Part shown: positions 1 to 8,772 of the stretch, piece after piece
How positions within the stretch are numbered: the first letter of the stretch is position 1
How the letters are laid out: each line of letters begins with the position of its first letter
DNA from: Metaphire vulgaris
Lineage: Eukaryota > Annelida > Clitellata > Crassiclitellata > Megascolecidae
Reading direction: 5' to 3'
NCBI GenBank assembly: GCA_018105865.1
Contig: CM030834.1
Span: 9,781,219-9,845,218, forward strand
DNA length: 64,000 nucleotides
The notes under the pieces: model-generated
Seen by the model: the letters and a program-made list of their open reading frames with translations, nothing else
Told to the model about the DNA's origin: nothing
The model's database searches: none
Made by a program: the position numbers and the translations under genes

Positions 1-2
1 CG

Positions 3-278
3 TCGGACGTCGACCAGGACGACAACCGATCGTCGGCTCTTTCGTTCGTCGGTCGCTACATCTGCAGGGCGACGAGTGAGGAGGAGAAGAGGGAGGAGGA
101 GGTGAATGAGGGGGAGGAGAGGCCGAAGAAACTGCGGTCGAAGATTAAACCGGAGGAACGAGCGGCGGTCAGAAATTACGAAAATCATGTTGACGCTTTC
201 GAGGAAAACTGTTCTTCAATTTCTGAATTTTACGAAGAAACTAATTTCGAATCGAATTTTGCGTGCAGACTGTTGTGA
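3..278 (+). CDS. 3' end of EEP-fold-like protein gene, copy A (partial)
   Basis: This is the last 91 codons and stop of the gene seen complete at 48239-50248. The reading frame is open from base 3 to the TGA at 276-278. It encodes the charged C-terminal tail (Glu/Lys-rich, then ending in ...NFACRLL). Compared with copy B there are several substitutions, including Ser for Pro in DNRSSALSF and Val for Ala shortly after, plus one codon fewer in the Glu run. No frameshift is seen, so this copy looks intact as far as visible. The 5' part lies before the window. Function is discussed under the complete copy. Confidence 0.75.
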   Translation, partial: SDVDQDDNRSSALSFVGRYICRATSEEEKREEEVNEGEERPKKLRSKIKPEERAAVRNYENHVDAFEENCSSISEFYEETNFESNFACRLL

Positions 279-817
279 TGGCAGAGACGTGATTGACTGG
301 AAAATTCTCGTTGATGCTTGTGGGGGTGTGGTGGGTGGGTGTGTGTGTGGGGGTGTGGTGGCAGATCAGTCGACAAGGACGGGTAACGAATAGAATGTGT
401 CTCCCTATCAGCATTTGAGTAAAGAATGCTTTTGCGCCACTCTCTGTGCATCAAACTTCTTGACGCTTAGAGGCTGCAGAGCTTTGTAAACCGCTGTACT
501 GGTTAATTCGGAGTAATGGCCAAACATCTGGCAGAAGAAGTTGAACACTGCTGTGTGGCCCTTGTTTCGATTCAGTGAGAACAGATTCTGTAGTTTAATG
601 AAATCGAATGAAGAAAATCGTTCTGGTTTATTTTCAACGGTCTATACTCACATGAACCGTTACGTGACAGTGAAAATTAGTTTAGAAGAGCGAGCGTACA
701 TTTTGTACATTTAGAAACTAATTTCTTTGAGTGGTCGAAAACTGACCTCCCTCTATTTGTGTGTTTTTTGACAGACGGATCTCTCAGGCTTCTACCTAAT
801 TGGTATAGACTGGTCAG
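279..817. other. 3' flank of the EEP-like gene, copy A
   Basis: There is no coding signal after the stop. The stretch holds a short GT-rich run (about 320-360) and otherwise unique sequence that matches 50249-50789 in copy B closely. It probably includes the 3' UTR, but I see no clear AATAAA signal. Confidence 0.4.
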
Positions 818-1123
818 CAGTGGCGGTTCCACGTGGGGGATGAGTGGGGATGCATCCCCCACCGAACTTTTCTGACTTTTTTGCTTGTGGTGAAACCTAT
901 TTTGGGGTAAAAGTCTAGTAAAACTACGGGGAAAAACTGCGGGTGACGGTTTTTTGGCTTGTCAGTCTATTTTTTGGTAAAAGTATAGTGAAATTAGGGA
1001 TACAATTCCCTTTTTGTCAGCCTTTCTCAGCAAAGTATATTGATGTTCCTTCTAGTTTCACCCCCCACCAACTTCCTATGAATTCATTTCATCCCCCACC
1101 AAGAAATCCTGGAGCCGCCACTG
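818..1123. mobile_element. hAT-type MITE with 8-bp target duplication
   Basis: The element starts CAGTGGCGGTTCC and ends GGAGCCGCCACTG, giving near-perfect terminal inverted repeats of about 12 bp. It is flanked on both sides by CTGGTCAG (810-817 and 1124-1131). An 8-bp target duplication with CAG...CTG ends is the hAT superfamily signature. It has no coding capacity. The subterminal regions carry degenerate reverse copies of the TTTTTTGCTTGTCAG motif (about 879 and 953). The same insertion is in copy B (50790-51093), so it predates the A/B split. Confidence 0.85.
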
Positions 1124-1179
1124 CTGGTCAGCGTTATTGCTCCTCTGTTGTTGCTCTATTGTTGAACATTCGCGACAGC

Positions 1180-1470
1180 TGGTGACGGAATTCGTCAACC
1201 GCGGTAATTTTCAACTGCCTTATATCCATTGGGCCTCTAGGGTATGCAAAAGACATAACTACCAGTACATAGACACTTTCATCATCATAACATATTAGGT
1301 CAAATCCACTGATGGTAAATCGAGCAGCTTCGTCGACTGCTATGTGTGTTTCTTGTAGGCAGATGACATCTGCCTTGTGCTGCGTGGCCAGTTGACCAAT
1401 AAGTACGCGTTTGGCAGAGGATAGCCCCTCAACATTCAGTTGGAGGACTCGGAGAGCAGGCCTGACCAAC
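1180..1470 (-). mobile_element. LINE endonuclease-domain fragment
   Basis: The minus strand encodes LRVLQLNVEGLSSAKR, then ADVICLQETHI, then FTISGFDLICYDD. This is the N-terminal part of an AP-like endonuclease (EEP) domain of a non-LTR retrotransposon, with the Asn of LN and the catalytic Glu of QETH intact. Only about 100 residues remain; the histidine-containing end of the domain and the reverse transcriptase are absent. The fragment is an old truncated copy, shared with copy B (about 51150-51437). Confidence 0.65.
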
Positions 1471-1908
1471 AGCTTGAAAGCTGTCATGAGCTGCTTGTTG
1501 CTGGCTTTGAAAGTGACTGGGATCCATGCGGATTCAGTCGGCAAGGTAGGATCGTTAGTTTCCCCAATAGAATTGGGTACTCACGGGGTGCACCACTTGA
1601 AGGTCGATCCAATGCACCCCAAGATAAGGACATTTTCTTTGATAATGGTTCTATGCTGTGGATGCACTTATTCGCGTGAATTTGTGGTCGTGCTACCGAG
1701 TGCTTCCAGATGAAAACTCCGTTAGTATAAATGGAAATTCCAAAGCAGCTTGCTCACATTTCAGACTATTGAAAGTTAATTATTACTAGATCTTTCTAAT
1801 TAATTGCCAAATTTAAGACACAATGCGCCTCGCGATCGATTTTGTAGCCATACCACTCGATGCTCGGCAGAAATCTCTTTTGCTGATGTCCCTCGTACTC
1901 GTACTGTC

Positions 1909-2131
1909 AGTTGATCGACAAATAACTTGGAATTAAAGACAAATCTACCACAACGATGTCTAAAAGGTATTTAAAAATTCGCATGTGTTGTAAAAATGTA
2001 ATGTCTCTGTTAGAAAACATGTCTGGTTTCTTTTGCTTTATGCCACCGAGGTCGTGAAGTCCCATTTGTACGTCCCATTTGATTTCCTCGCGTACAATTA
2101 GAAATTACTAGGGACACAGTTGCACAAACTG
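1909..2131. repeat. 220-bp dispersed repeat, first copy in A
   Basis: This begins AGTTGATCGACAAATAACTT and ends near CACAGTTGCACAAACTG. It is repeated about 2.16 kb further on at 4070-4296 in the same orientation with few changes. I see no terminal inverted repeats or coding capacity, so its class is unknown. The pair is also present in copy B (51874-52097 and 54000-54225). Confidence 0.7.
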
Positions 2132-2149
2132 AGTAGTAGTAGTAGTAGC

Positions 2150-2218
<69 letters not shown>
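2132..2218. repeat. (TAG)n microsatellite
   Basis: Tandem TAG triplets with one CAG interruption, immediately after the 220-bp repeat. The copy B array (52098-52182) is of similar length. Confidence 0.95.
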
Positions 2219-2219
<1 letters not shown>

Positions 2220-2279
2220 TTTATATTGGGATTTAAACTCCAATACCAAACAAGACCGTTGAGATTACACTGACTTGAC

Positions 2280-2460
2280 TCATTGAATTACAGTGTAAAG
2301 TAAAGTAACGTAAAATATCGTGGATTTCTATAGCGCCTTTGGTGCAGCACAACAGTAGCTGCTTATTCTTAGGCGTTCAGCCTTTCTTAAAATAGCTATG
2401 GGGAAGGTATATTAATTATCAGCCAGGCAATAGTCAACATCCAGAGGGCAGTGAGGCAGT
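2280..2460 (-). mobile_element. 3' tail of a CR1/L2-like LINE
   Basis: Read on the minus strand it matches the LINE tail at 30120-30300: a stretch around TGGATGTTGACTATTGCC, then AATAAGCAGCTACTGTTGTG, then a GCGCTATAGAAATC end. Only the 3' untranslated tail is left. Confidence 0.6.
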
Positions 2461-2462
2461 GT

Positions 2463-2590
2463 GCCTCACTGTATGTATGTATGTATGCGTATGTATGTAT
2501 GCGTATGTATGTATGCGTATGTATGCCTCACTGTATGTATGTATGTATGTATGTATTGTATGCGTTTGTATTGTATGCGTTTTGACGTCT
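2463..2590. repeat. (GTAT)n minisatellite with GCGTATGTAT variants
   Basis: Tandem TGTATGTATGCG units, with a second block after a short CCTCACTG repeat. Copy B (about 52430-52530) has fewer units. Confidence 0.85.
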
Positions 2591-2753
2591 GAAAATTTCT
2601 AATCAAAGCGCTGCAAACAATTATTTGGGAAGTCTTGAACTGATAAAATAATGATCATACAAACTAGTTGACAAATGGTGGCTGTGTCGACGTATTGTCC
2701 TGCCACCGTAACGACGACTTTCTCAGTGATATAGAGAGACAGCACACGCGAAA

Positions 2754-2951
2754 ATGAAACCGATATTAAAATCTGTAGTCTGTTTATTTTTTACTTCGAT
2801 ATGCTTAATCAAGTCTGCTGTTTTCCTGCAAATCAGCCTTCCTGGTCGATGTATCGTGTCAGTAGTTGAATATACGATCTGGTTTCAAGGTTTGCTATCG
2901 ATTATTTTTATGCTGATGCTGATGAAATTTATTTGTAAATATATAATATAA
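2754..2951 (+). CDS. short ORF, possible secreted or membrane peptide (uncertain)
   Basis: This 65-codon frame starts with a signal-peptide-like segment (MKPILKSVVCLFFTSICLIK, then SAVFLQ) and has a second hydrophobic stretch near its end. It is preceded by ACACGCGAAAATG, an acceptable start context. The predicted protein is identical in copy B (52701-52898), but the surrounding non-coding DNA is also highly similar, so identity is weak evidence. I recognise no family. It could be a first coding exon, a chance frame, or part of an unrecognised element. Confidence 0.25.
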   Translation: MKPILKSVVCLFFTSICLIKSAVFLQISLPGRCIVSVVEYTIWFQGLLSIIFMLMLMKFICKYII

Positions 2952-3218
2952 AATTTATCAGGTTTAGTTATGTGAACAAACCTAACTAAAAATCCTGAAC
3001 ACCTAACAGGATTATTTTGTACTATAAGACCAGCCGATCAGTCTTGAGAACATCGTTATCGATTACAGATCAATCAATCGAAAAACTTCTATGTCGCCAC
3101 TATCATAATATCATAATGACCAGACATCAGCCGATGGCGCGCCAAATCCAACTTGAATAAGAGCCAGGTCAAGCCGGAGATATAGGTCTAGAAGATTCTA
3201 GATTATTGGCAAATATGA

Positions 3219-3542
3219 ATGAATTTTGTAATTGCACAAACCCGTAAAAATCAAATTTCAGCCCAAATAGCTAGAGTCGGGTTTAACCAGTGGGGAGGAG
3301 GAGGGAGGGGCGTTAATCGAAACCTGGTCATGCAGCATTATGCACAAACTATCGACGCCATTGTCCTTATTATTGAAGAAGTTGAAATGCGATTGCGATT
3401 AAAGATTATTGAAGGCCGTCGCGTTCATCTGACTGTGTTTTTGCGTCTATTCCGGTTTTCCGTTTCTTTCCATGTTTGTCAAGTTGAAAATGCATTGTCG
3501 CAGCTTGACTTCTTCTTCCTGTTCACCAATGATACAAATTAA
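3219..3542 (+). CDS. short ORF of unknown status
   Basis: This 107-codon frame is preserved at the protein level in copy B (53166-53489). It contains a Gly-rich turn (QWGGGGRG) and a hydrophobic C-terminal half. There is no signal peptide, no recognised domain, and no splice sites that I can defend. Record it only as a candidate. Confidence 0.15.
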   Translation: MNFVIAQTRKNQISAQIARVGFNQWGGGGRGVNRNLVMQHYAQTIDAIVLIIEEVEMRLRLKIIEGRRVHLTVFLRLFRFSVSFHVCQVENALSQLDFFFLFTNDTN

Positions 3543-3771
3543 AATCAAAGATAATATTCGACATATCTGTCGTGTCTTAAATTTGCAAGAGACATGTTGT
3601 TGTAGGAGACAGATTTTAAGCAAAGGGGGCCAAAGGTCAGAGAAGGGAACGACGATTCATTCCAACGTCACTGATCTCTGGAAAAGATCCAGAAATTTTG
3701 CGTATCGATTTAGAATACCATCGATATAGGCCTATGCCCCAGATATTGGAATCTGTACAGTGGAAGTTTCT

Positions 3772-3782
3772 TATTATTATTC

Positions 3783-3857
<75 letters not shown>

Positions 3858-3858
3858 C
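3772..3858. repeat. (ATT)n microsatellite
   Basis: A long ATT array followed by a second, shorter one at about 3910-3950. It encodes apparent poly-Leu or poly-Asn frames that are not genes. In copy B (about 53722-53808) the first array is similar in length, but the second has become a short ATC/ATT tract. Confidence 0.95.
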
Positions 3859-3910
3859 GACCAATCGAGGTACGCTTTCACTTAGCAACGCTGTTCAAAT
3901 GAGATTTTTA

Positions 3911-3948
<38 letters not shown>

Positions 3949-4069
3949 TTGATTTAAAAGTTTTCAGGATCTGTTTCAACTGCAAGCAATTCTTGCGTTA
4001 GGCCCTATAGGTCTACCCAACTGTTAGACGATGACTGCTCTGCTCTTTCGATATCACTACTTGCTAAGA

Positions 4070-4296
4070 AGTTGATCGACAAATAACTTGGAATTAAAGA
4101 CAAAACTACCACAACGATGTCTAAAAGGTATTTAAAAATTCGCATGTGTTGTAAAAATGTAATATCTCTGTTAGAAAACATGTCTGGTTTCTTTTGCTTT
4201 ATGCCAACCGAGGACGTGAAGTCGCATTTTTACGTCCCATTTGATTTCCTCGCGTACAGTTATTAGCAATTACTAGGGACACAGTTGCACAACTGG
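4070..4296. repeat. 220-bp dispersed repeat, second copy in A
   Basis: A direct repeat of 1909-2131 with small changes (for example a TTA insertion near the end). It lies about 330 bp past the splice donor of the neuropeptide exon, inside what should be that gene's intron. Confidence 0.7.
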
Positions 4297-4489
4297 CCCA
4301 TGGTCACAAGGCAGTGACCGGGGTCTGATTTTAAAAGGTATTTAAAAATTCGACAAGCAAAAAAGTTCCGCAAGGACTTCTGGAATAATGCTTGCTTTAC
4401 GTATTCTCTTCGATTCGATCTTGATATCTACCCCTACCCCCAAATTGTGGAAATCCCAAGACCAGTCCCAGTCAGAATAGAGGGCAACC

Positions 4490-4553
4490 CGCGTCCCCCC
4501 TCCGTTGCTACGCCAATGAAACAACCCGCGCCCCCCGTTGCTACGCCAATGAA
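4490..4553. repeat. 37-bp tandem duplication present only in copy A
   Basis: The segment containing CCGTTGCTACGCCAATGAAA is present twice in copy A and once at about 54425-54455 in copy B. This is a recent local duplication or deletion that distinguishes the two copies. Confidence 0.7.
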
Positions 4554-4624
4554 ACAAAATGACGACCGTTTTTAGATGTATTAAAATTCTAATCGACTCG
4601 AAAATAATTAGAAGATGGTCTCAC

Positions 4625-4879
4625 CTGAAGTCGAGTGAGTATCTCGAACATTCTTTCGACGTCCGCCCCTAACGGACATTCTTCGACCGTCGAAGACGCC
4701 TCGATCCTTCTACCGCCTCGATTGCCCCAGTCGCCGGGAAGGCTGAATTTGAACGGGGTGCGTTTGCCTTTGCCCCACCTCCCAGGAAGGCTGAAACTGA
4801 ACTGCTTTGCTCCACAGGCAAGGTCGCATGTTATCAGGAGAAAGGCAGCCACAGCGAGATATACGGAAAGTAATTTCAT
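4625..4879 (-). CDS. AKH/GnRH-superfamily neuropeptide precursor, 5' coding exon, copy A
   Basis: The coding start is taken at the Met of MKLLSVYLAV (4879), because the bases before it form a good acceptor (CTTTTTGCAG, then CAATG; AG at 4883-4882). A Met five codons upstream would lie inside that acceptor. The first 24 residues are a signal peptide ending near LACGA. Next comes K-QFSFSLPGRWGKG-KR, then TPFKFSLPGDWGNRGG-RR, then a spacer (IEASSTVEECPLGADVERMFEILTR) with one Cys. The first peptide would give an N-terminal pyroglutamate and a C-terminal amide, as in adipokinetic hormones; the related FSLPG-type peptide is known from annelids. The exon ends with Q at 4625 in phase 0, followed by GTGAGA. 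Later exons, probably with the partner Cys, were not found. Two related peptides in one precursor is unusual for this family. Product: a secreted peptide hormone acting on a G-protein-coupled receptor. Confidence 0.85.
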
Positions 4880-4883
4880 TGCT
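4880..4883 (-). promoter_or_regulatory. splice acceptor that decides the neuropeptide start, copy A
   Basis: On the minus strand a pyrimidine-rich TGCTTTTTGCAG immediately precedes CA-ATG. It implies a non-coding first exon upstream (plus-strand positions above 4884) and places the start codon two bases into this exon. The same arrangement is kept in copy B despite a base change in the pyrimidine tract. Confidence 0.6.
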
Positions 4884-5034
4884 GCAAAAAGCATAAACAG
4901 GTATTGATTAACTTCGACATTTTTATTTAATGCAAATAGACGGCGTTAGGCCTAATTAAAAAAGAATAACATTCTGAAACTGAAAAATAATCAGCCAATC
5001 ATAATATAATAGCAATTGACATAATGCCTTTCCT

Positions 5035-5376
5035 CGGGGGTGGTCAACACGCTGCCCGGGGGGCGGATGCGGCCCGCCGACTGCTAATTGGCGGTCCGCA
5101 GGGCATCTTCCTAAATAAATTTTAGTGATCCTTTTTACCCATGCAGTATTGAGCTGTGAGTAAGACTTTAAGTTCCAGTGCTTAATTACAGTGAAATAGT
5201 AAATTACTTTAAGCTGTTGTTTAATTGTAACTGTTACCAGTTGCTACCGTTAAACGACTGCAGTGATTATCACTACTGTTGAAAACAATGTACAAAAACA
5301 ACCAAAACATGCGACCTTCCGTATGTTGATCCGAATTTATAACGGCCACCTTGTAACAAAACGTTGGCCATCCCTG
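5035..5376. mobile_element. probable hAT-type MITE (GGTGGTCAAC...GTTGGCCATCC)
   Basis: The ends are imperfect inverted repeats (GGGTGGTCAACACGCTGC against CGTTGGCCATCCC). The interior shares CTAAATAAATTTTA and the TTTAATTGTA..CTGTTACCAGTT block with the element at 37745-38044, which has a perfect 8-bp target duplication. I see no clean target duplication here. Present in copy B at about 54935-55277. Confidence 0.6.
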
Positions 5377-5776
5377 CTCTTGTCGGATCGTTTCACTGTG
5401 TTGATATTTGTAGTTTGATTTTCGTTGTTTTCGATATTCTTGCTATTCAGACATTTCAAAGCGGCTTTTTAAAATGCATTGCGGTACTAATTACGTCGTA
5501 TATTTATCAGGTGGCTGTCTTGAGAATTCTACCAGAAAATATGTGTGCTATATTCATAAAATATTCAGAAAATGTTATTTCTTCATCCGCAGACCCAGCC
5601 TATAGAGATCTATATCGTGCATGTAGCTCGCTTAGAAACACAGCAGCACATCGCCTAAACAGCTTCTGTCCTGATGCGCCGACCTATAATCCTGCGGTCT
5701 ACCTGACAACTCAAAGATACGCAAATCAGAACGCCCAAGAAAGAGATGGATCGATCAACTCCATGAACAAACATGG
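5364..5776 (+). other. open frame of unknown nature beside a MITE
   Basis: The plus strand is open from 5364 and runs into the following MITE at about 5780. The middle (SSSADPAYRDLYRACSSLR, then HRLNSFCPDAPTYNPAVYL) has a coding-like composition and is kept in copy B with two or three replacements. A TATTTATCAG acceptor-like site lies at about 5510. I recognise no family. It may be an exon of an unseen gene or a chance frame. Confidence 0.2.
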
Positions 5777-6122
5777 GGGGGGCGCAACAGGGTGGGCCAG
5801 GTGGGCCATGGCCCACCCAATATTTAGGCCCAATGGGCCACAATGTGTTTGGCCCACCCAATTTCAATTGGCAAATTACAATAGTTTGTGGAACTAATAA
5901 CCCCAAATCCCCAATATATTGGCATAATATTACCAAATATATATAAGAGAGATGTCGCAGATGTGGAAGACCATTCAAAATTATTATATTTATATAGCCA
6001 TGCAACTGTGTTTTTTCAATGATCGATTGACCGTAACCGCAAGAATTTCTCGCTGCGCTGTCTTGACTCTGAAATATTGGCCATGTTGGCCCACCCAATA
6101 TTTGGCTTGTGGCGCCCTCCAT
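5777..6122. repeat. MITE-like element with GGGTGGGCCAGGTGGGCC ends
   Basis: It starts CAGGGTGGGCCAGGTGGGCC and has a matching inverted GGCCCACCCAATATTTGG near the far end, followed by GGCGCCCTCCATG. The GGCCCACC motif repeats four times. The same element is in copy B from about 55680. Confidence 0.5.
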
Positions 6123-6905
6123 GGTTTTAATTCGTTTCATCATTCTTCTGAATTTTTTTCATATCTATAGCCTACTGTAGCACTATTCCTTGCACTGTCC
6201 TATTTCAAACAGGGTATCAATTTTATAATATTTTTGTGGTCTATAAAACCTGTAATAGAAGAAACCAGCTCTCTTAAGCGCCATATTATCTCTCAATTGA
6301 CTTTTTAGACATTTGACAGAGGATAGATTTCTGAAAGACTTTGTATAGTGTCGTTTAAATGGCTCATTATTTTTCGTGGCATTTCGAAAGCTCTAGAAAA
6401 AAATTGAGACAGAATATATTGACAATTCTAGTACGGTTTGACACAGCAAAGATGGGGACACAAGAATATGTGGTTTTAATTCGTTTCATCATTCTTCTGA
6501 ATTTTTTTCATATCTATAGCCTACTGTAGCACTATTCCTTGCACTGTCCTATTTCAAACAGGGTATCAATTTTATAATATTTTTGTGGTCTATAAAACCT
6601 GTAATAGAAGAAACCAGCTCTCTTAAGCGCCATATTATCTCTCAATTGACTTTTTAGACATTTGACAGAGGATAGATTTCTGAAAGACTTTGTATAGTGT
6701 CGTTTAAAATATTTTTTGTGGCATTTCGAAAGCTCTAGAAAAAAATTGAGACAGAATATATTGACAATTCTAGTACGGTTTGACACAGCAAAGATGGGGA
6801 CACAAGAATATGTGGTTTTAATTCGTTTCATCACTCTTCTGAATTTTTGCATATCTATAGCTTACTGTAGCACTAGTCCTTGCATTGTCCAATTTCAAAC
6901 AGGCC
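6123..6905. repeat. about 345-bp tandem repeat, 2.3 units, expanded in copy A
   Basis: Units begin at the same GGTTTTAATTCGTTTCATCA sequence at 6123, 6472 and 6814, so the period is about 345 bp. The third unit is cut short by a second copy of the GGCCCACCCAATATTTGG end. Copy B has only the last, partial unit (56015-56105), so two units were gained in A or lost in B. Confidence 0.8.
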
Positions 6906-7103
6906 ATGTTGGCCCACCCAATATTTGGCTTGTGGCGCCCTCCATGTGAACAAACCGGCTCCGCTTCCATCTCTGACTGGAATCAAGCAATCACACATTG
7001 CCATGGTCAAGCTGTGACGTTACGGCCCTCGCTGGAAACGCGCTGATGACATCGATGATCTTTGTGCAAAAAACTCTTAAAAAGTTTATCACACATTGGA
7101 CAT

Positions 7104-7113
7104 ATATATATAT

Positions 7114-7157
<44 letters not shown>
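7104..7157. repeat. (TA)n microsatellite
   Basis: A TA run with a single ACAC interruption near its start. It corresponds to 56590-56638 in copy B. Confidence 0.95.
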
Positions 7158-7159
<2 letters not shown>

Positions 7160-7161
<2 letters not shown>

Positions 7162-8230
7162 TGATCCAGTCCAACATTTTATCAGTCTCCTCTATAGTTC
7201 TCTGCTTATAAGTTATAGCCATCCTCTCACCAATTCCCCTCTGTTCAAAAAAGTCTGTTTTCCCATCGCTATTCTTCTCTTTATCTCCTCCTGACATCAG
7301 ACATCTTATGTTAAAAGGCTCCCAAGGCTGCAAATCTGTGTTATCTGTTCCAGTTCTATTTAGTCAACCTTTATAACGATTATTGGTGGATTTTGATCTT
7401 CTCTATAGCCTTGATTTATGTTTTATCGATTTCTTTTCTTTCCATATTCCTCGGATGTCTTGTTTATTTTGTCCATCATTTTTTCGGAGGTCTCCTTTCC
7501 TAACTGCCAGCATTGCCTGATCGTCTGTGAAGCGTTAAGTCTGTACCAGTTTCCCTCCAACGTTTATTTCAGTTTTTTCCCTTAAAGTGCCTCTTTTATG
7601 AGTTCTTCTGTGTAAATATTAAATAATAGTGAATGTAGGCAGCCTTGCTTGTTTGGAGCCTCTTCACATGACTCCTGACTGATTTTTTACTTCCAATCCT
7701 AATTTGTTTTGTTTGTTCCATGTATAGGCTCGGTGGCGTAGCGAGGCAAAGTGCCGCTTGGGGTGAAAATAAAAAGTGCCGCCTCCGAAAAATATAACTT
7801 CCAACAACTCCCCAAAAATTTCGACAAGCAAAAGAGGTCGTCGCATTTTGTAAAATAAAAAATGCTTTTATCCATAAAACCCGAAAAAATCCCATTTTTA
7901 GCAAAGGACATGCATAAAAACCCGAAAATATCCTAAAACGCCGCCCCTAGAGCAAGTGCCGCCTGGGGCGGTTCGCCCCACTGCCCCTTCCTCGCTACGC
8001 CACTGTATAGGCTCATAATCAGCCCGCAGTTCATTCAGTCGATCTTAGTCTTTTTAGCGCTTTTAATAATTTAGACGATTCGAGCAGTCATTGTTTATCT
8101 CGCCCATAACTCTTACTACGCCGATGGCACCAGGCATCTCTCGTGTCTCTCCTTGAATCTCCAGAATCCAAATTGATCCTCCCCCAGATGATTTTAAAAG
8201 AATTCGGACCAACACAATTTTGTCGCAGTA
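7160..8230 (-). mobile_element. RTE-like LINE reverse-transcriptase remnant, minus strand, copy A
   Basis: On the minus strand, broken frames encode QIRIGSKKS-V, then SHVKR, QGCLHSLLFNIYTEELI, KEKTEINVGG and MMDKINKTSEEYGK. This matches the region of reverse transcriptase around motif B (QGCxLSPLLFNIY). Frames change often, so it is an old pseudogene. A MITE (7731-8005) is inserted in it. Copy B lacks about 460 bp of this region, including the MITE, through a deletion that is not element-precise. Confidence 0.6.
7731..8005. mobile_element. hAT-type MITE with perfect 8-bp target duplication
   Basis: The ends are CGGTGGCGTAGCGAGG and CCTCGCTACGCCACTG. TATAGGCT flanks it on both sides (7723-7730 and 8006-8013). 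The interior has AAAGTGCCGC at one end, CAAGTGCCGCCTGGGGCGG at the other, and a copy of the CGACAAGCAAAAGAGGTCGTC motif at 7821. It is inserted in the LINE remnant on the minus strand. Confidence 0.9.
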
Positions 8231-8424
8231 TCTAGACTATAGTGCAGTGGTATGCATTGTGCTGACCTCGCCTCTGGTGGCCTAATTCTCTTCAGGTTCT
8301 AGGTCAAAAGGCCTGACACTAAGATTCAGTCGTTTTCCGGAATTCACTCGACATCCTTTATTATTTAGGACCATTACAGTTGGACTTAATTCTACATCTG
8401 TAGAGCTGCCATGGGCCTTTAAAC

Positions 8425-8474
8425 CATCCCTCCACACACACACGCACACACACGCACACATACACGCAATACAC
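8425..8474. repeat. (CA)n-rich short repeat
   Basis: ACACACACGCACAC variants, shared with copy B at about 57455-57500. Confidence 0.8.
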
Positions 8475-8772
8475 AATACACTCATATATGCTGTATTTTT
8501 ATACAAGCTTTTACCCGTCAAGAAACAACGAGTGGGTTGAACTATCCTAAGAAGAGAAAGAGTTTCTACGTGACAAAACTGTGAAACTGGACGTCTATAA
8601 ATTGTACTTACAAAATTACCTCTACCAGTAACGTAGCCAAAGGGGGGTTGGGGTTTGAGGGTTGGCTACCGACGAAAAATTTTTTAATGTGTTTCCATAA
8701 TTTTTTTATTTTCGGACGCGGATTTGGGGGTTAAAACCTCCCTTGGAGCTGGCGACACAAAATTTTTTTAAG

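Noticed and set aside
1134..1544. The minus-strand EEP fragment as an exon of the EEP-like gene
   Set aside because: It is on the opposite strand, has intact LINE-type QETH, and is truncated like a retrotransposon fragment.
5364..5897. A confident 177-residue protein
   Set aside because: The second half runs into a MITE with GGCCCACC repeats. The first half may be real but has no recognisable family.
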